Assembly: GCF_023195925.1 (NCBI RefSeq)
Contig: NZ_JALPRE010000012.1
Location: 176,638-240,637 of the forward strand
Length of the DNA stretch: 64,000 bases
Direction of reading: 5' to 3'
Source of the DNA: Aquimarina acroporae
GTDB taxonomy: Bacteria > Bacteroidota > Bacteroidia > Flavobacteriales > Flavobacteriaceae
Position 1 is the stretch's first letter, and every line of letters starts with the position of its first letter. The translations under genes and the position numbers were made by a program. The notes beneath the pieces were generated by a model that saw only the letters and a program-made list of their open reading frames with translations, searched no databases and was not told the origin of the DNA. Shown here piece after piece: positions 18,456-27,730 of the stretch.

Positions 18456-19201
18456 AACCCTATAGTTGAAAGGTAAAATACGACTTCGCTTAATTGTTGA
18501 ACCGCCCCAGCGCAATCTCCAGTTTGACCACCTATCCATTTTTTAAATTTTACTCCTAAGAAAACTTTAGATATATACATTGGGATTAAAGCAAGGAAAA
18601 TCCAAGGGTTTTGAAAAAGGAACACTGGCAGTATGCCAAAAATTCCACTTATAATAACCATACTCAAAGAAATATGTTTGGCGGCCGGTTTTGCTTTACT
18701 ATCATCATTTTCACGTACATAACTATGCGTATAAATTAATGTGGTTGCGATGAATCGACTAAGACTATGACCGGCAATTAAAGCTATGGGAATATAATCA
18801 GGATTAATCTCTAGCAAGGCCATGAATTTGATGGCGAGTAACAACATAAGTCCGACAGAGCCAAAAGTGCCTAGTCTAGAGTCTTTCATAATTAAAAGAA
18901 TCTTGTCCTTGGTCCAACCGCCTCCAAAGCCATCGCATACATCTGCAAAACCATCTTCATGAAAGGCTCCCGTGGTGTATATTGTCGAAACCATAGATAG
19001 TAGTAATGAAATCTCAATAGAAAATAGTAGAGAAGATACATAAAAAACAAAAGCACCAATACTTCCTACTAAAATACCGACCAAAGAAAAATACTTTGCA
19101 CTTAATCGTAAATAGGTGGGGTCATGATTTACCCATTTTGGACAGGGTATTCGTGTGAAAAACATAAGAGCAGTAAAAAATATATGGATCTCCTTTTTCA
19201 T
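18440..19201 (-). CDS. cobS: Adenosylcobinamide-GDP ribazoletransferase (cobalamin synthase)
   Basis: This 253-residue integral membrane protein has the CobS signature 'GAFHEDGFADVCDGFGGGW', with acidic residues for Mg-dependent transfer, followed by 'MKDSRLGTFG'. Several hydrophobic segments cover the rest, as expected. It joins adenosylcobinamide-GDP to alpha-ribazole or its phosphate to complete the lower ligand of B12. It overlaps cobC by 16 bases downstream and the small membrane protein gene by four bases upstream, so it sits in a tight operon. Confidence 0.95.
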   Translation of the reverse strand: MKKEIHIFFTALMFFTRIPCPKWVNHDPTYLRLSAKYFSLVGILVGSIGAFVFYVSSLLFSIEISLLLSMVSTIYTTGAFHEDGFADVCDGFGGGWTKDKILLIMKDSRLGTFGSVGLMLLLAIKFMALLEINPDYIPIALIAGHSLSRFIATTLIYTHSYVRENDDSKAKPAAKHISLSMVIISGIFGILPVFLFQNPWIFLALIPMYISKVFLGVKFKKWIGGQTGDCAGAVQQLSEVVFYLSTIGLWKYI

Positions 19202-19548
19202 GATAAGGAATTTTTAAATTCTGTAATAGCCCCCTCTAACATGTAAAACCAAAAAGGAACAAAACTTAGCAACAACAAAGTAACAGCAAAAGAGATACTC
19301 AAAACGCCTACTTGTGGTCTTTTTCGGTATGCCATGATTCCTAAGTAAAGTCCTAGTAGACTTATACTCACAGAAACTATTTTGGAGAGTCTTATATAAG
19401 ACTCTAATTCTGGAACAGGTGTGGTTTTGTTCTGGTTAAGAATATCTATTTCTGAAAGGAGCATGGTTTCATAAATAAACGTATGAAATCGATACAAAAA
19501 ATAACATCCAATGAGGCTTATTACTATAGAGAGAATACCAAATTTCAT
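19198..19548 (-). CDS. Small membrane protein of unknown function within cob operon
   Basis: This 116-residue protein has three predicted membrane helices (about residues 3-20, 55-72 and 80-100) joined by a polar loop at 25-50. No family was recognised. It starts 61 bases after cobT and its stop overlaps the start of cobS by four bases (ATGA), so it is translated with the cobalamin synthase. The coupling to the membrane enzyme CobS suggests a role near that step or in corrinoid handling, but this is inference only. It could also be an unrelated passenger gene. Confidence 0.65.
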   Translation of the reverse strand: MKFGILSIVISLIGCYFLYRFHTFIYETMLLSEIDILNQNKTTPVPELESYIRLSKIVSVSISLLGLYLGIMAYRKRPQVGVLSISFAVTLLLLSFVPFWFYMLEGAITEFKNSLS

Positions 19549-19609
19549 AGGCTTATATGATTGTTTTCAGTTTAAATCAAAAAAAGCTAATAGTTATTTT
19601 GTTTCAATA

Positions 19610-20647
19610 TTATTTAGATTCAGAAACACCAGCACTTTCAAAACTAGCCATATCATTTAAAAATGCTACTGCTGAAGCTATAATAGGAAATGCTACTGCA
19701 GTTCCAGTCCCTTCACCCAAACGCATACCTAGATTCAAAAGAGGTTTTTTATTCAGAAATGTTAACATTTTTTGATGCCCTTGTTCTCCAGAGGTATGTG
19801 CAAAAATACAGTAATCTAAAACGTTTTTATCTAGCGCATGAGCTGCTAGAAGCGCTGCGGTTACAATAAAACCATCAATAATAATGGTCATTTTTAATGC
19901 TGCAGCTCTTAATATAGCTCCAACCATCATTACTATTTCAAAACCGCCATAATGAGTTAACGCTTCTACAGGTGAAGTAATAGTATATTGATTAAATACC
20001 TGAGATAAAATATTTTGTTTTTTAACAATCGCATTATTATCAAGACCTGTTCCCGAACCGACACATTCTTCAATTGATATATTAGTGAAATAAGACATGA
20101 GTAAAGATGCAGAAGAGGTGTTACCAATTCCCATCTCTCCAAAACCTATACTATTACATCCCTTTTTAAAGGTGTCTTTTACCAATTCTGACCCAGTAGT
20201 TATGGCCTTATGGTATTCTTCTATACTCATAGCTGGTGCATCCTGGTAGTTTTTGGTACCCATTGCTATTTTTGCATTGACAAGTCCATTAGAAGTCTCA
20301 AAATTATGATTTACACCGGCATCCACAATTTTCAGATCGATTTGATGCTGTTTACAAAATACATTGATGGCAGCACCACCATTTAAAAAATTATACACCA
20401 TTTGAGCGGTAACTTCTTGAGGGTATGGATTTACTTCTCCCTGTTTTGCAATACCATGATCCCCGGCAAATACAATGATGGTGGGTTGTTTGAGTTTTGG
20501 ATCATGCGTTTGTTGAATTTTTCCGATCTGAAAAGCAACGTCTTCCAAAGTTCCCAAAGCACCAATAGGTTTGGTTTTGGTGTTGATTTTATGCAATAGT
20601 GTTTGTTCTAATTGTGGATTAGAAATAGGTTCAATTTTGAAATCCAT
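19610..20647 (-). CDS. cobT: Nicotinate-nucleotide--dimethylbenzimidazole phosphoribosyltransferase
   Basis: This 345-residue protein has the normal CobT length. Conserved stretches include 'IVFAGDHGIAKQGEVNPYP' near residue 60, 'GFGEMGIGNTSSASLL' near residue 168 and 'RLGEGTGTAVAFP' near residue 318, whose Glu is the catalytic base in the family. It makes alpha-ribazole-5'-phosphate from nicotinate mononucleotide and dimethylbenzimidazole. It lies eight bases from cobU. No dimethylbenzimidazole synthesis gene is seen, so the base is presumably salvaged or made elsewhere. Confidence 0.95.
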   Translation of the reverse strand: MDFKIEPISNPQLEQTLLHKINTKTKPIGALGTLEDVAFQIGKIQQTHDPKLKQPTIIVFAGDHGIAKQGEVNPYPQEVTAQMVYNFLNGGAAINVFCKQHQIDLKIVDAGVNHNFETSNGLVNAKIAMGTKNYQDAPAMSIEEYHKAITTGSELVKDTFKKGCNSIGFGEMGIGNTSSASLLMSYFTNISIEECVGSGTGLDNNAIVKKQNILSQVFNQYTITSPVEALTHYGGFEIVMMVGAILRAAALKMTIIIDGFIVTAALLAAHALDKNVLDYCIFAHTSGEQGHQKMLTFLNKKPLLNLGMRLGEGTGTAVAFPIIASAVAFLNDMASFESAGVSESK

Positions 20648-20655
20648 TGACTTGA

Positions 20656-21171
20656 TTAGTTTATAGTATTTTTTATTTCAACAGGTATTCCAGATACCAT
20701 CAATATAGCTTTATCGGCATGCTTTGCGATATGTTGGTTCATCCAACCTTGCAATTCGGTAAATTTTCTTCCAATCTCGGTTGAAGCATGAACTCCCATG
20801 CCAATTTCATTAGAAATAATGATAATATCGGCTTCGATATGTAGCAGCTTGTCAAACTCTTCCTTTGCTTGTAACAAGGACAACTCAATATCATTTTTTG
20901 TATCTACAAAAAAATTGGTAAGCCATAACGTCACACAGTCTACAACTACCACAGTGTTTTTCTGGATTACTTTAGAAATTTCCTTTTCTTCTTCTATAGA
21001 ATTCCAGCGATCATCACGATCATCAATATGTCTATTTATACGTTTTTGATGATTATCATCCCAAATTCTAGATGTAGCCAGATAGAAAGGGTTGTCAGAC
21101 AACTGAAGAGCCAATTGTTGTGCATAACTGCTTTTTCCTGATCGCTCGCCCCCTGTGATGTAATATAGCAT
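20656..21171 (-). CDS. cobU: Adenosylcobinamide kinase/guanylyltransferase
   Basis: This 171-residue protein begins with the P-loop 'YITGGERSGKSSYAQQL' and has 'YLATSRIWDDNHQKRINRH' near residue 31, carrying the His that is guanylylated in CobU, and 'VVDCVTLWLTNFF' and 'SNEIGMGVH' further on. It phosphorylates adenosylcobinamide and then transfers GMP to give adenosylcobinamide-GDP for CobS. It is the first gene of the minus-strand cobUT-cobS-cobC operon and lies divergent from the riboswitch-controlled receptor gene. Confidence 0.95.
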   Translation of the reverse strand: MLYYITGGERSGKSSYAQQLALQLSDNPFYLATSRIWDDNHQKRINRHIDDRDDRWNSIEEEKEISKVIQKNTVVVVDCVTLWLTNFFVDTKNDIELSLLQAKEEFDKLLHIEADIIIISNEIGMGVHASTEIGRKFTELQGWMNQHIAKHADKAILMVSGIPVEIKNTIN

Positions 21172-21269
21172 GTGTGATGATTTTTAGCGTTGGCAAAGTT
21201 ACTTCTATTAATTATTTATTTGTTAAACACATCATAAATTCCACAAAATATGATACATTCGCGCAGAAT

Positions 21270-21480
21270 TTTGGTTCTGTTATTCTTTTCAAAAGTGTAA
21301 TGGATTAAAAGGGAATCGGGTGACGCTATTATCTATAGGCATTCCCGAGCTGTTCCCGCAACTGTAAGCTTTGCCAAATGTATAATGTTTGGTGTTTGTT
21401 ATTCAAACTTCAAAACCACTGTTCTTGATGCTAAGAATGGGAAGGTAAATAACAAAACGCAAGCCAGGAGACCTGCCATT
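21270..21480 (+). ncRNA. Cobalamin riboswitch upstream of the TonB-dependent receptor
   Basis: The leader contains the ordered landmarks of a cobalamin aptamer on the plus strand: 'GGGAATCGGGTGA' near 21311, 'GAGCTGTTCCCGCAACTGTAAG' region at 21347-21369, 'CCACTG' with 'GGGAAGG' near 21417-21445, and the B12 box 'GCCAGGAGACCTGCC' at 21463-21477. It ends about 90 bases before the receptor start at 21573. On B12 binding such riboswitches turn expression down; the mode here (translation or termination) was not resolved. The region also contains the divergent promoter of cobU. Confidence 0.93.
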
Positions 21481-21572
21481 ATTTGTTAATATCAAACTTT
21501 CGGGATAAAGGTTTGGGTATGGGTAAACTACATACTTTTTTCCGGTTATTGTAAAAATTAAGTATTTAACTA

Positions 21573-23534
21573 ATGAACAAAAAGGTTTTTTTAGGGGCAG
21601 CTTTCTTGGTGCTGGGTACTTCTTTGACATTTGGTCAGGAAGAACAAAACGAAGAGACAGTCAATGAATTAGAAGAGGTGGTTATTTCCGATTCTAAATT
21701 TGGATTAAAAAGAGAACAAAGTGGTAAAGTAATTACAAAAATCACACAAAAAGAATTAGAGCGTAGTCAAGGGCAATCTGTGGCTACTGTGCTTAATAGA
21801 GTTGCTGGTATTGAAATTAATGGAAATACCAGTGCGCCTGGACAATCTTTGGGGTATTTTATTCGAGGAGGTAGAAATCGACAGGTGGTTATAAGAGTTG
21901 ATGGTATTACTGTAAGTGATCCATCTACCATTACCGGAGAATTTGATTTGAGATTATTATCGGTAAATCAAATCAAACAAATAGAGATTCTTAAGGGAGC
22001 ATCAAGTACACTATATGGTTCGGGTGCCTCAACAGCAGTTGTTAACATTACAACAAAATCTGAAAGTAAAGAAGCAATTTCTGCAAATTTTCAATCGAGC
22101 ATAGGAACTAATCAATCTCAAGAAGACCAAGATTACGATGTAAACGAATTTGTAAATCTAGCTTCTGTTAATGGTACTTTAGGAAAAGTATCTTACTTAG
22201 CGAGTTTTAGTAATCAGTTTTCTGATGGTTTGTCTGCTGCGGAACGATTACCAGAAGATACATCAGTAGTTCCTTTTGAAGACGACGCATATTCAAAATT
22301 TAATGTAAACGCAAAAGTGGGGTACGAGCTTAATGATCGTATTAACATTCAATTGTTTGGAAATTTAGATCAGTATAAGAATGAATTTGATGCTGGTGCT
22401 GGTGCAGATGCAATTAATGATGCATTTAGCCGACAATTAAGAGCAGGAGCGTCTATAGAATTTGAGTATACTAATGGTAGTGTTTTCTTCACCAACAGTT
22501 ACTCTTTATTAGATAGAGAATTCTTATCAAACACCTTCGCATCAAAAAATGAAAGTAGATTTTACTCTTATGATGTTTATAATAAATACAATTTTAATGA
22601 TACCTTTTATACAGTATTAGGGGTTAATGGTTCTAATAATGATTATGATGGTTTTAGTGCTCCTTCTAGAAATGATGAGTTGGTAAGAACCATAGATGAT
22701 GTTGTAGCCGATTTTGATATTATCGATCCTTATGCAAATGTAGTTTACGTTTCAGATTTTGGGCTTAATGTAAACCTGGGAGCTAGGTTAAACATTCATA
22801 GTGCATATGGAACTCATTTGGTGTATAGCGTGAACCCATCTTACACATATAAATTGGATGATACTAGATCTGTAAAAGCTTTGGCATCTTATTCTACAGC
22901 TTATATTACTCCTTCGTTGTTTCAGTTGTTTTCTCCAAACTTTGGTAATTCAGATTTGGAACCAGAAGAGAATACTACTGTAGAAGCAGGTCTGGAATAT
23001 CTGGGAGGTAGAAAATTTAGGGCTAGTGTAGTTTATTTTACACGATTCGAAGAAAATTTTGTTGATTTTGTAGATACAGGAGGATTCGTATTCCAATATC
23101 AAAATATAGGTGATGATTTTACTACTAGTGGAGTCGAGTTCGAAGTTAATTCAAGATTACTAGAAGATAAATTATCATTAACGGGTAATTTTACTTACAC
23201 AGATGTAGACGAAGAGTTATCTCAAATTAGAATTCCTGAAATTAAAGTGAATGCTAGTGTAGGTTACCAGATTAATGAAAAGGTGTTCTCATCGTTAAGT
23301 TATCAGTTTAATGATGATAGAGAAGATAGTTTCTTTAACACTACAACATTTGCATCAGAAGCTAGAACACTTGACTCTTATGGGATTTTAGATTTCTATT
23401 TAAGTTACAAATTAATGCAGAATTTTATGGTATATGGAGCACTTAATAATGTAACGAATGAGGATTATCAAGAAATTTTTGGTTTTAGTACTAGAGGAAG
23501 GAACCTAAGACTAGGATTTAACCTGAATTTCTAG
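21573..23534 (+). CDS. btuB: TonB-dependent outer-membrane receptor, probable B12/corrinoid importer
   Basis: The 653-residue product has a signal peptide (to about 'LTFGQ', residue 22), a TonB-box-like segment 'NELEEVVISDSK', a plug domain ('TVLNRVAGIEINGNTS', 'IEILKGASSTLYGSGASTAVV') and a C-terminal beta-barrel ending in 'RLGFNLNF' with terminal Phe. It imports its ligand across the outer membrane using TonB energy. The preceding cobalamin riboswitch and the adjoining cob and btu genes identify B12 or cobinamide as the likely ligand. It lacks the N-terminal carboxypeptidase-like domain of SusC-type receptors, matching BtuB. Confidence 0.92.
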   Translation: MNKKVFLGAAFLVLGTSLTFGQEEQNEETVNELEEVVISDSKFGLKREQSGKVITKITQKELERSQGQSVATVLNRVAGIEINGNTSAPGQSLGYFIRGGRNRQVVIRVDGITVSDPSTITGEFDLRLLSVNQIKQIEILKGASSTLYGSGASTAVVNITTKSESKEAISANFQSSIGTNQSQEDQDYDVNEFVNLASVNGTLGKVSYLASFSNQFSDGLSAAERLPEDTSVVPFEDDAYSKFNVNAKVGYELNDRINIQLFGNLDQYKNEFDAGAGADAINDAFSRQLRAGASIEFEYTNGSVFFTNSYSLLDREFLSNTFASKNESRFYSYDVYNKYNFNDTFYTVLGVNGSNNDYDGFSAPSRNDELVRTIDDVVADFDIIDPYANVVYVSDFGLNVNLGARLNIHSAYGTHLVYSVNPSYTYKLDDTRSVKALASYSTAYITPSLFQLFSPNFGNSDLEPEENTTVEAGLEYLGGRKFRASVVYFTRFEENFVDFVDTGGFVFQYQNIGDDFTTSGVEFEVNSRLLEDKLSLTGNFTYTDVDEELSQIRIPEIKVNASVGYQINEKVFSSLSYQFNDDREDSFFNTTTFASEARTLDSYGILDFYLSYKLMQNFMVYGALNNVTNEDYQEIFGFSTRGRNLRLGFNLNF

Positions 23535-23551
23535 ATAAAAAAAGAATGAAT

Positions 23552-23587
23552 AAAAAAACCATCTACCCGCGTAGATGGTTTTTTTAT
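23552..23587. terminator. Bidirectional terminator between btuB and S41 peptidase gene
   Basis: AAAAAAACCATCTAC (loop CCGC) GTAGATGGTTTTTTT is a perfect stem with an A run on one side and a T run on the other, between two convergent genes. It can end transcription from both directions. Confidence 0.9.
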
Positions 23588-23608
23588 TTTGATAAATTAT
23601 CTGCCTAT

Positions 23609-25135
23609 TTATTCCAATGTTTTTCTAACCAATTCGAATTTATTGGTATCTATATACATTTTCTGGTAGTTTGGTAACATCGCTTTACGCTCCCAGTCAA
23701 TAGATTCTCCTAAGAACTGAGTTTCGCTTTTGGTTCTCGCAGACGCAATTTGACCATCTACAATAACATCTAACGCTGCCTTAAGCATAGGCTCTGTTGG
23801 ATCTCCTAACGTTCCAAGATTAAGTATACTTTCTTGGAATTCAAAATCAGGAGCTAAACCAGCTATGTAATCTGTTTTTCCAGCTGCATTAGCCGATTTC
23901 AGTACCAATGGTTGGATTGCGTAGGTATGATCAGGATTAGCACCCTCTCTTCCAAATCCGTTAGAATCATAGAGTGTAATAGAAGCTTGATATTTTCCAG
24001 AAGTAGTTGTTCCGATTTGAATAACATCAATATAAGGCTCGAGACCATTAATGACCAATTCACTTGCAGATGCACTCCTATTTGTGGTAAGAACATATAG
24101 TTTGGTTAAGCCTAGAGAATTGATGTTATCTCCTGTGTAAATTGTATTTCTAAATCTATTAATCAAAGCTTCCTCACCATCAGCTCCAGAAGAAAATTGA
24201 GCTTGTAGTTCTGCATTCCATATTTCTCTAGAGAAAATCTCTCCGTTAAATTGCCCAGTTATCATACTAGACATATCAATAGCGCTTCTCACCAATCCTC
24301 CTCCGTTGTATCTTAGGTCAAGAACGAGTTCTTCAATACCATCAGTTTTAAACTGTCCGAAAGCAGTATTTAGTTCATCGTCAAAATCACCAACGAAACT
24401 ATTATACATCATGTATCCTATTTTTCTGCCTTCGTGATCTATAGTTTTGGAAATAAAGATTGGGTTTTCGGTATATTCTACTTGGGTAAGTGATACCGTA
24501 GTGCCAGTTTCAGTTACTGTTCCATTATTTACTGTTACTAATCCAATGGTATAAGAATCTCTACCAAATATTTCATTGAAGTCAGAAGTTCTAGTTAGTT
24601 TTTCTCCATCTACAGAATTGAAGAAATCACCTCTTTTTACTCCTTTAGCTTCTGCATCGGTACCGGGAAGTACATAACGAACATAACCTAAAACATCATT
24701 AGAAGTGTCTGACACCAAAGTTAATCTAAAATCCATTCCGTTACTCTTAGAAACACCACTAAAGGCTTGTTCTAGAGCTACATAATCGTCTACAATAAAA
24801 CTAAAAGCATCAATTTCAAAAGTTTCACCTCCAATATTCACGGTTCTTTTGGTTAACAACCCGTCAAAAGTGTCTTCTGGCGTAGCAAAATTACTTAAGA
24901 ACTTGTTCAAGTCTTGATCAGTTGCAAATGCATCATTAGCTAGATTACTCACTTCACTTTTATATAAGTAAGCTGCATTAAGACCGGACCAAATGAATTG
25001 ATCTATATCTTGGTCGGGATTATTAATAGTTTCTGTTCCTGAACCAGAATCTGGGGTGGCATCGTCATCGCTAGAGCAAGAAAAAATTAGCAATAATGAC
25101 ATAAGCAATAACAATTTTGCCTTTACTGTATCCAT
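23609..25135 (-). CDS. S41 family peptidase lipoprotein (paralog 1)
   Basis: This 508-residue protein starts with a lipoprotein signal 'LLLIFSCSSDDD' (Cys near residue 20) and an Asp/Ser-rich tether. It has a PDZ-like region around residues 130-190 and an S41 core: 'ELVLDLRYNGGGLV' near residue 275 and 'TNRSASASELVING' near residue 352, carrying the nucleophilic Ser. Such surface or periplasmic peptidases process exported proteins; the substrate is unknown. Its neighbour at 25229 is a clear paralog with the same layout, so the pair arose by tandem duplication. Confidence 0.85.
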   Translation of the reverse strand: MDTVKAKLLLLMSLLLIFSCSSDDDATPDSGSGTETINNPDQDIDQFIWSGLNAAYLYKSEVSNLANDAFATDQDLNKFLSNFATPEDTFDGLLTKRTVNIGGETFEIDAFSFIVDDYVALEQAFSGVSKSNGMDFRLTLVSDTSNDVLGYVRYVLPGTDAEAKGVKRGDFFNSVDGEKLTRTSDFNEIFGRDSYTIGLVTVNNGTVTETGTTVSLTQVEYTENPIFISKTIDHEGRKIGYMMYNSFVGDFDDELNTAFGQFKTDGIEELVLDLRYNGGGLVRSAIDMSSMITGQFNGEIFSREIWNAELQAQFSSGADGEEALINRFRNTIYTGDNINSLGLTKLYVLTTNRSASASELVINGLEPYIDVIQIGTTTSGKYQASITLYDSNGFGREGANPDHTYAIQPLVLKSANAAGKTDYIAGLAPDFEFQESILNLGTLGDPTEPMLKAALDVIVDGQIASARTKSETQFLGESIDWERKAMLPNYQKMYIDTNKFELVRKTLE

Positions 25136-25228
25136 ACTTTAAATGTTAAATTTTTGCAAAAATATGCTTTTAATTTGGTAATTACAATACTAACGAATGT
25201 TAATTCGTTGTATTGTGATAGCGAATTC

Positions 25229-26617
25229 TTATTTATACATAAGTTCGAAATCTGGCAATAGCATATTACTATTTCCGACATTTTGTAATACGGAAATGTG
25301 GTATGATTTCGAACTTCGATTCCCCAAAATATGATCTAGAGCGGCACTTAGAAGAGGTTCGTTGGGTTCTCCTAGAATACCTAAATTACTGTAATCTTCA
25401 TCGATGGCGATTTCAGGAGCAAATCCATCGAAATAATCAGTAAATCCAGCAGAATTGATAGATCTTAACACCAAGGGTTGCATCGCAAAAGTATGTCCGG
25501 GGTTAGCACCTAATCTTCTAAAATTTGAAGAATCATAAATAGTTATAGAAGCTTGAAATTTCCCTCGGGTGGCAGCACCAACCTGAATTACATCAATATA
25601 TGGGTCTAAACCATTAATCACCAATTCACTAGCTGAGGCAGAACTACGAGTGGTTAAAATATAAACTCTGTCTAGCCCAAGGCTATTAATAGCTTCTCCG
25701 GTTCTTATTTGAGTATCAAATAGGTTTACACTGCCAAACTGATCTTGCAGGTCAGCATTCCATTCTTCTGTACTAAATACTTCACCCGCAAACTGCCCGG
25801 TAATCATACTCGATAAATCTATTGCGGTAGTTACTGAGCCACCACCATTATATCGCAAATCGAGTACTAGGTCTGTGATATTACTCGCTTTGAGTTGAGA
25901 AAAAGCAGCATTAAGTTGAGCATCGAAGTCTCCCGTAAAAGCATTATACATTAAGTATCCTACAGGGCTTCCTCCCACATCTAAGGTTTTGGTAATAAAT
26001 ACTGGGTTTTCGGTGTACTGTACTTTAGTAAGTTCAATACTATTTCCATTAGGGGTTATAATGGTGCCATCAAATGTAGCTAGTCCTATAGTATATGAAT
26101 CTAAATTAATTAGTTCTCTAAAATTTTGATCTGTAATTTGGGTGCCATCAATAGTATTAAAAATATCACCTCGTTTAATTCCTTTATTTTCTGCATCAGT
26201 ATCAGGTAGTACATATCTCACAAACCCAAAAACATTAGAAGGATCATTAGGGTATCGTACCAATCCAAACTCCATCCCATTATTTTGAGTTATTCCATCG
26301 AAAGCTTGTTCTAGGGCAATATAATCATCAACCAAAAAACTAAACTCGTCTACACTAGATTGTAGGGCATCAAAAACTTCCTGAGGAGAAGAAAAACTAT
26401 TTAAAAAGTCGTTCAACTGCTGATCTGAAGAAAAACGATCATCTGCTAGATTTGGTACGTCTGCTTTGTATAAATAGAAAGCATTCATTCCTCTCCAGAT
26501 AAAATTATTGATTTCAAGAGTACTCGAAACTTGAGGGACATCGTCATTGTCATCAAAACATCCAACAACTAAACTTCCGAAAAGAAATAAAATGGCAATA
26601 TATTTGAAGTTCCTCAT
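25229..26617 (-). CDS. S41 family peptidase lipoprotein (paralog 2)
   Basis: The 462-residue product has the lipobox 'LVVGC' (Cys near residue 20). Its PDZ-like and S41 core segments ('LVLDLRYNGGGSV', 'TTRSSASASELVING') match the neighbour at 23609 closely; the N-terminal insert in the neighbour accounts for most of the size difference. The 93-base gap between the two has no obvious terminator, so they may be co-transcribed. It diverges from the ECF sigma gene. Function beyond proteolysis is unknown. Confidence 0.85.
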   Translation of the reverse strand: MRNFKYIAILFLFGSLVVGCFDDNDDVPQVSSTLEINNFIWRGMNAFYLYKADVPNLADDRFSSDQQLNDFLNSFSSPQEVFDALQSSVDEFSFLVDDYIALEQAFDGITQNNGMEFGLVRYPNDPSNVFGFVRYVLPDTDAENKGIKRGDIFNTIDGTQITDQNFRELINLDSYTIGLATFDGTIITPNGNSIELTKVQYTENPVFITKTLDVGGSPVGYLMYNAFTGDFDAQLNAAFSQLKASNITDLVLDLRYNGGGSVTTAIDLSSMITGQFAGEVFSTEEWNADLQDQFGSVNLFDTQIRTGEAINSLGLDRVYILTTRSSASASELVINGLDPYIDVIQVGAATRGKFQASITIYDSSNFRRLGANPGHTFAMQPLVLRSINSAGFTDYFDGFAPEIAIDEDYSNLGILGEPNEPLLSAALDHILGNRSSKSYHISVLQNVGNSNMLLPDFELMYK

Positions 26618-26680
26618 AGTATATTTATTATTCTATATAGCGCTAAAAGTAACTACTTTATTATAATTTTAAAAAAGAAT

Positions 26681-26707
26681 GTAACAAATTAAAGGTATAG
26701 TCGTCTC
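26681..26707 (+). promoter_or_regulatory. Candidate ECF-sigma promoter (autoregulation)
   Basis: GTAAC at 26681-26685 and CGTCTC at 26702-26707 are separated by 16 bases, a spacing and sequence typical of ECF sigma promoters (-35 'AAC', -10 'CGTC'). They lie 45 bases upstream of the sigma factor start at 26752. Many ECF operons are self-activating. Assigned by pattern only. Confidence 0.55.
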
Positions 26708-26751
26708 CCTAGTATAAAGCTAACAAGTTTTATACATCAACCAATCAAAAA

Positions 26752-27261
26752 ATGAAAGAAAGAGCATTTATAACGCTAACCAATGGTTTTAAAGATAAGC
26801 TATTTAGGCTTGCAAAACGATTATTGGTAAGTAATGAAGAGGCAGAAGATGCTACGCAGGAAGTGTTGCTGAAGCTTTGGAAGAACAAAAGCAAGATGGC
26901 AGAATATAAAAATGTAGAAGCTTTTGCAGTAACAATGACCAAAAATTATTGTTATGATAAATTAAAAGCAAAAGAGACTGGCAATCTGAAAATAGTGCAT
27001 AGCAACTATCAGGATGAACGTCCTTCACTACAAAGACAAGTAGAGGCAAAGGATAGTTTAGATTGGGTAGGTAAAATAATGAATGATCTGCCTAAACAAC
27101 AAAGAATGATTATCCAGTTAAGGGATATAGAACAATATGACAATGCTGAGATTGCAGAAATGTTAGAGATTAACGAAACGGCAGTTCGTGTAGCATTATC
27201 GAGAGGAAGAAAAAAAATTAGAGAAGAATTATTAAAAAAACATAATTATGGAGTTGTCTAA
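26752..27261 (+). CDS. ECF-type RNA polymerase sigma factor
   Basis: This 169-residue protein has the two ECF sigma domains: region 2 with 'LLVSNEEAEDATQEVLLKLW' near residues 24-43, and region 4 with 'LPKQQRMIIQLRDIEQYDNAEIAEML' leading into a helix-turn-helix ('INETAVRVALSRGRKKIREEL'). It directs polymerase to a small set of promoters, likely including its own. It overlaps the next gene by 14 bases, and two DUF4252 genes follow, an order seen repeatedly in flavobacteria. Confidence 0.92.
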   Translation: MKERAFITLTNGFKDKLFRLAKRLLVSNEEAEDATQEVLLKLWKNKSKMAEYKNVEAFAVTMTKNYCYDKLKAKETGNLKIVHSNYQDERPSLQRQVEAKDSLDWVGKIMNDLPKQQRMIIQLRDIEQYDNAEIAEMLEINETAVRVALSRGRKKIREELLKKHNYGVV

Positions 27262-27682
27262 CATTGAAAAGCTACTGGAAAAGTATTTTGAGGGCGAAAC
27301 GACCATTTCTGAAGAAAAAGAATTAAAGGTTTATTTTACCGGAGAAACTGTGCCGTCGCATCTGGAGAGATACAAAGATTTGTTTCAGTATTTTTCTAAT
27401 GAAAGTACCATAACTGCTACTAAGGATCTTAAAATTAAGGCTAGTAGAACACCAAAGTATAAATGGATAGGAGTAGCCGCTTCGATCGCATTGATCGCAG
27501 GGATATTTTTAACCAGAACTGTTGATAGTACTGAGCCTGTTGATACTTTTGAAGATCCGGAAATAGCACTTCAGGAAACCAAAAAAATCCTCAATATGGT
27601 TTCTCAATATATGAATGAGGGTAAGCAGAATTTAGTGTATCTGCAAGAATTTGAAAACACTAAAAAGAAATTTATTAAGTAA
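27248..27682 (+). CDS. Single-pass membrane protein, probable anti-sigma partner
   Basis: The 144-residue product has an N-terminal cytoplasmic segment ('LEKYFEGETTISEEKELKVY', typical of the short anti-sigma-like leader seen with Bacteroidota sigma factors), one membrane segment near residues 76-92 ('WIGVAASIALIAGIFL') and a short exported tail. It overlaps the sigma gene by 14 bases, so it is translationally coupled. Role as anti-sigma factor is inferred from topology and position; no zinc motif is present. Confidence 0.7.
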   Translation: MELSNIEKLLEKYFEGETTISEEKELKVYFTGETVPSHLERYKDLFQYFSNESTITATKDLKIKASRTPKYKWIGVAASIALIAGIFLTRTVDSTEPVDTFEDPEIALQETKKILNMVSQYMNEGKQNLVYLQEFENTKKKFIK

Positions 27683-27730
27683 AAACAAAAAATCTTGACG
27701 TTGTAAAAACGCCATTAAAAAGCAATAATT

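Noticed and set aside
21181..21261. Promoter call for the riboswitch transcript (TTTG near 21219 and TACATTCG at 21254)
   Set aside because: The spacing is wider than the usual Bacteroidota -33/-7 arrangement, so it was not listed as a feature.
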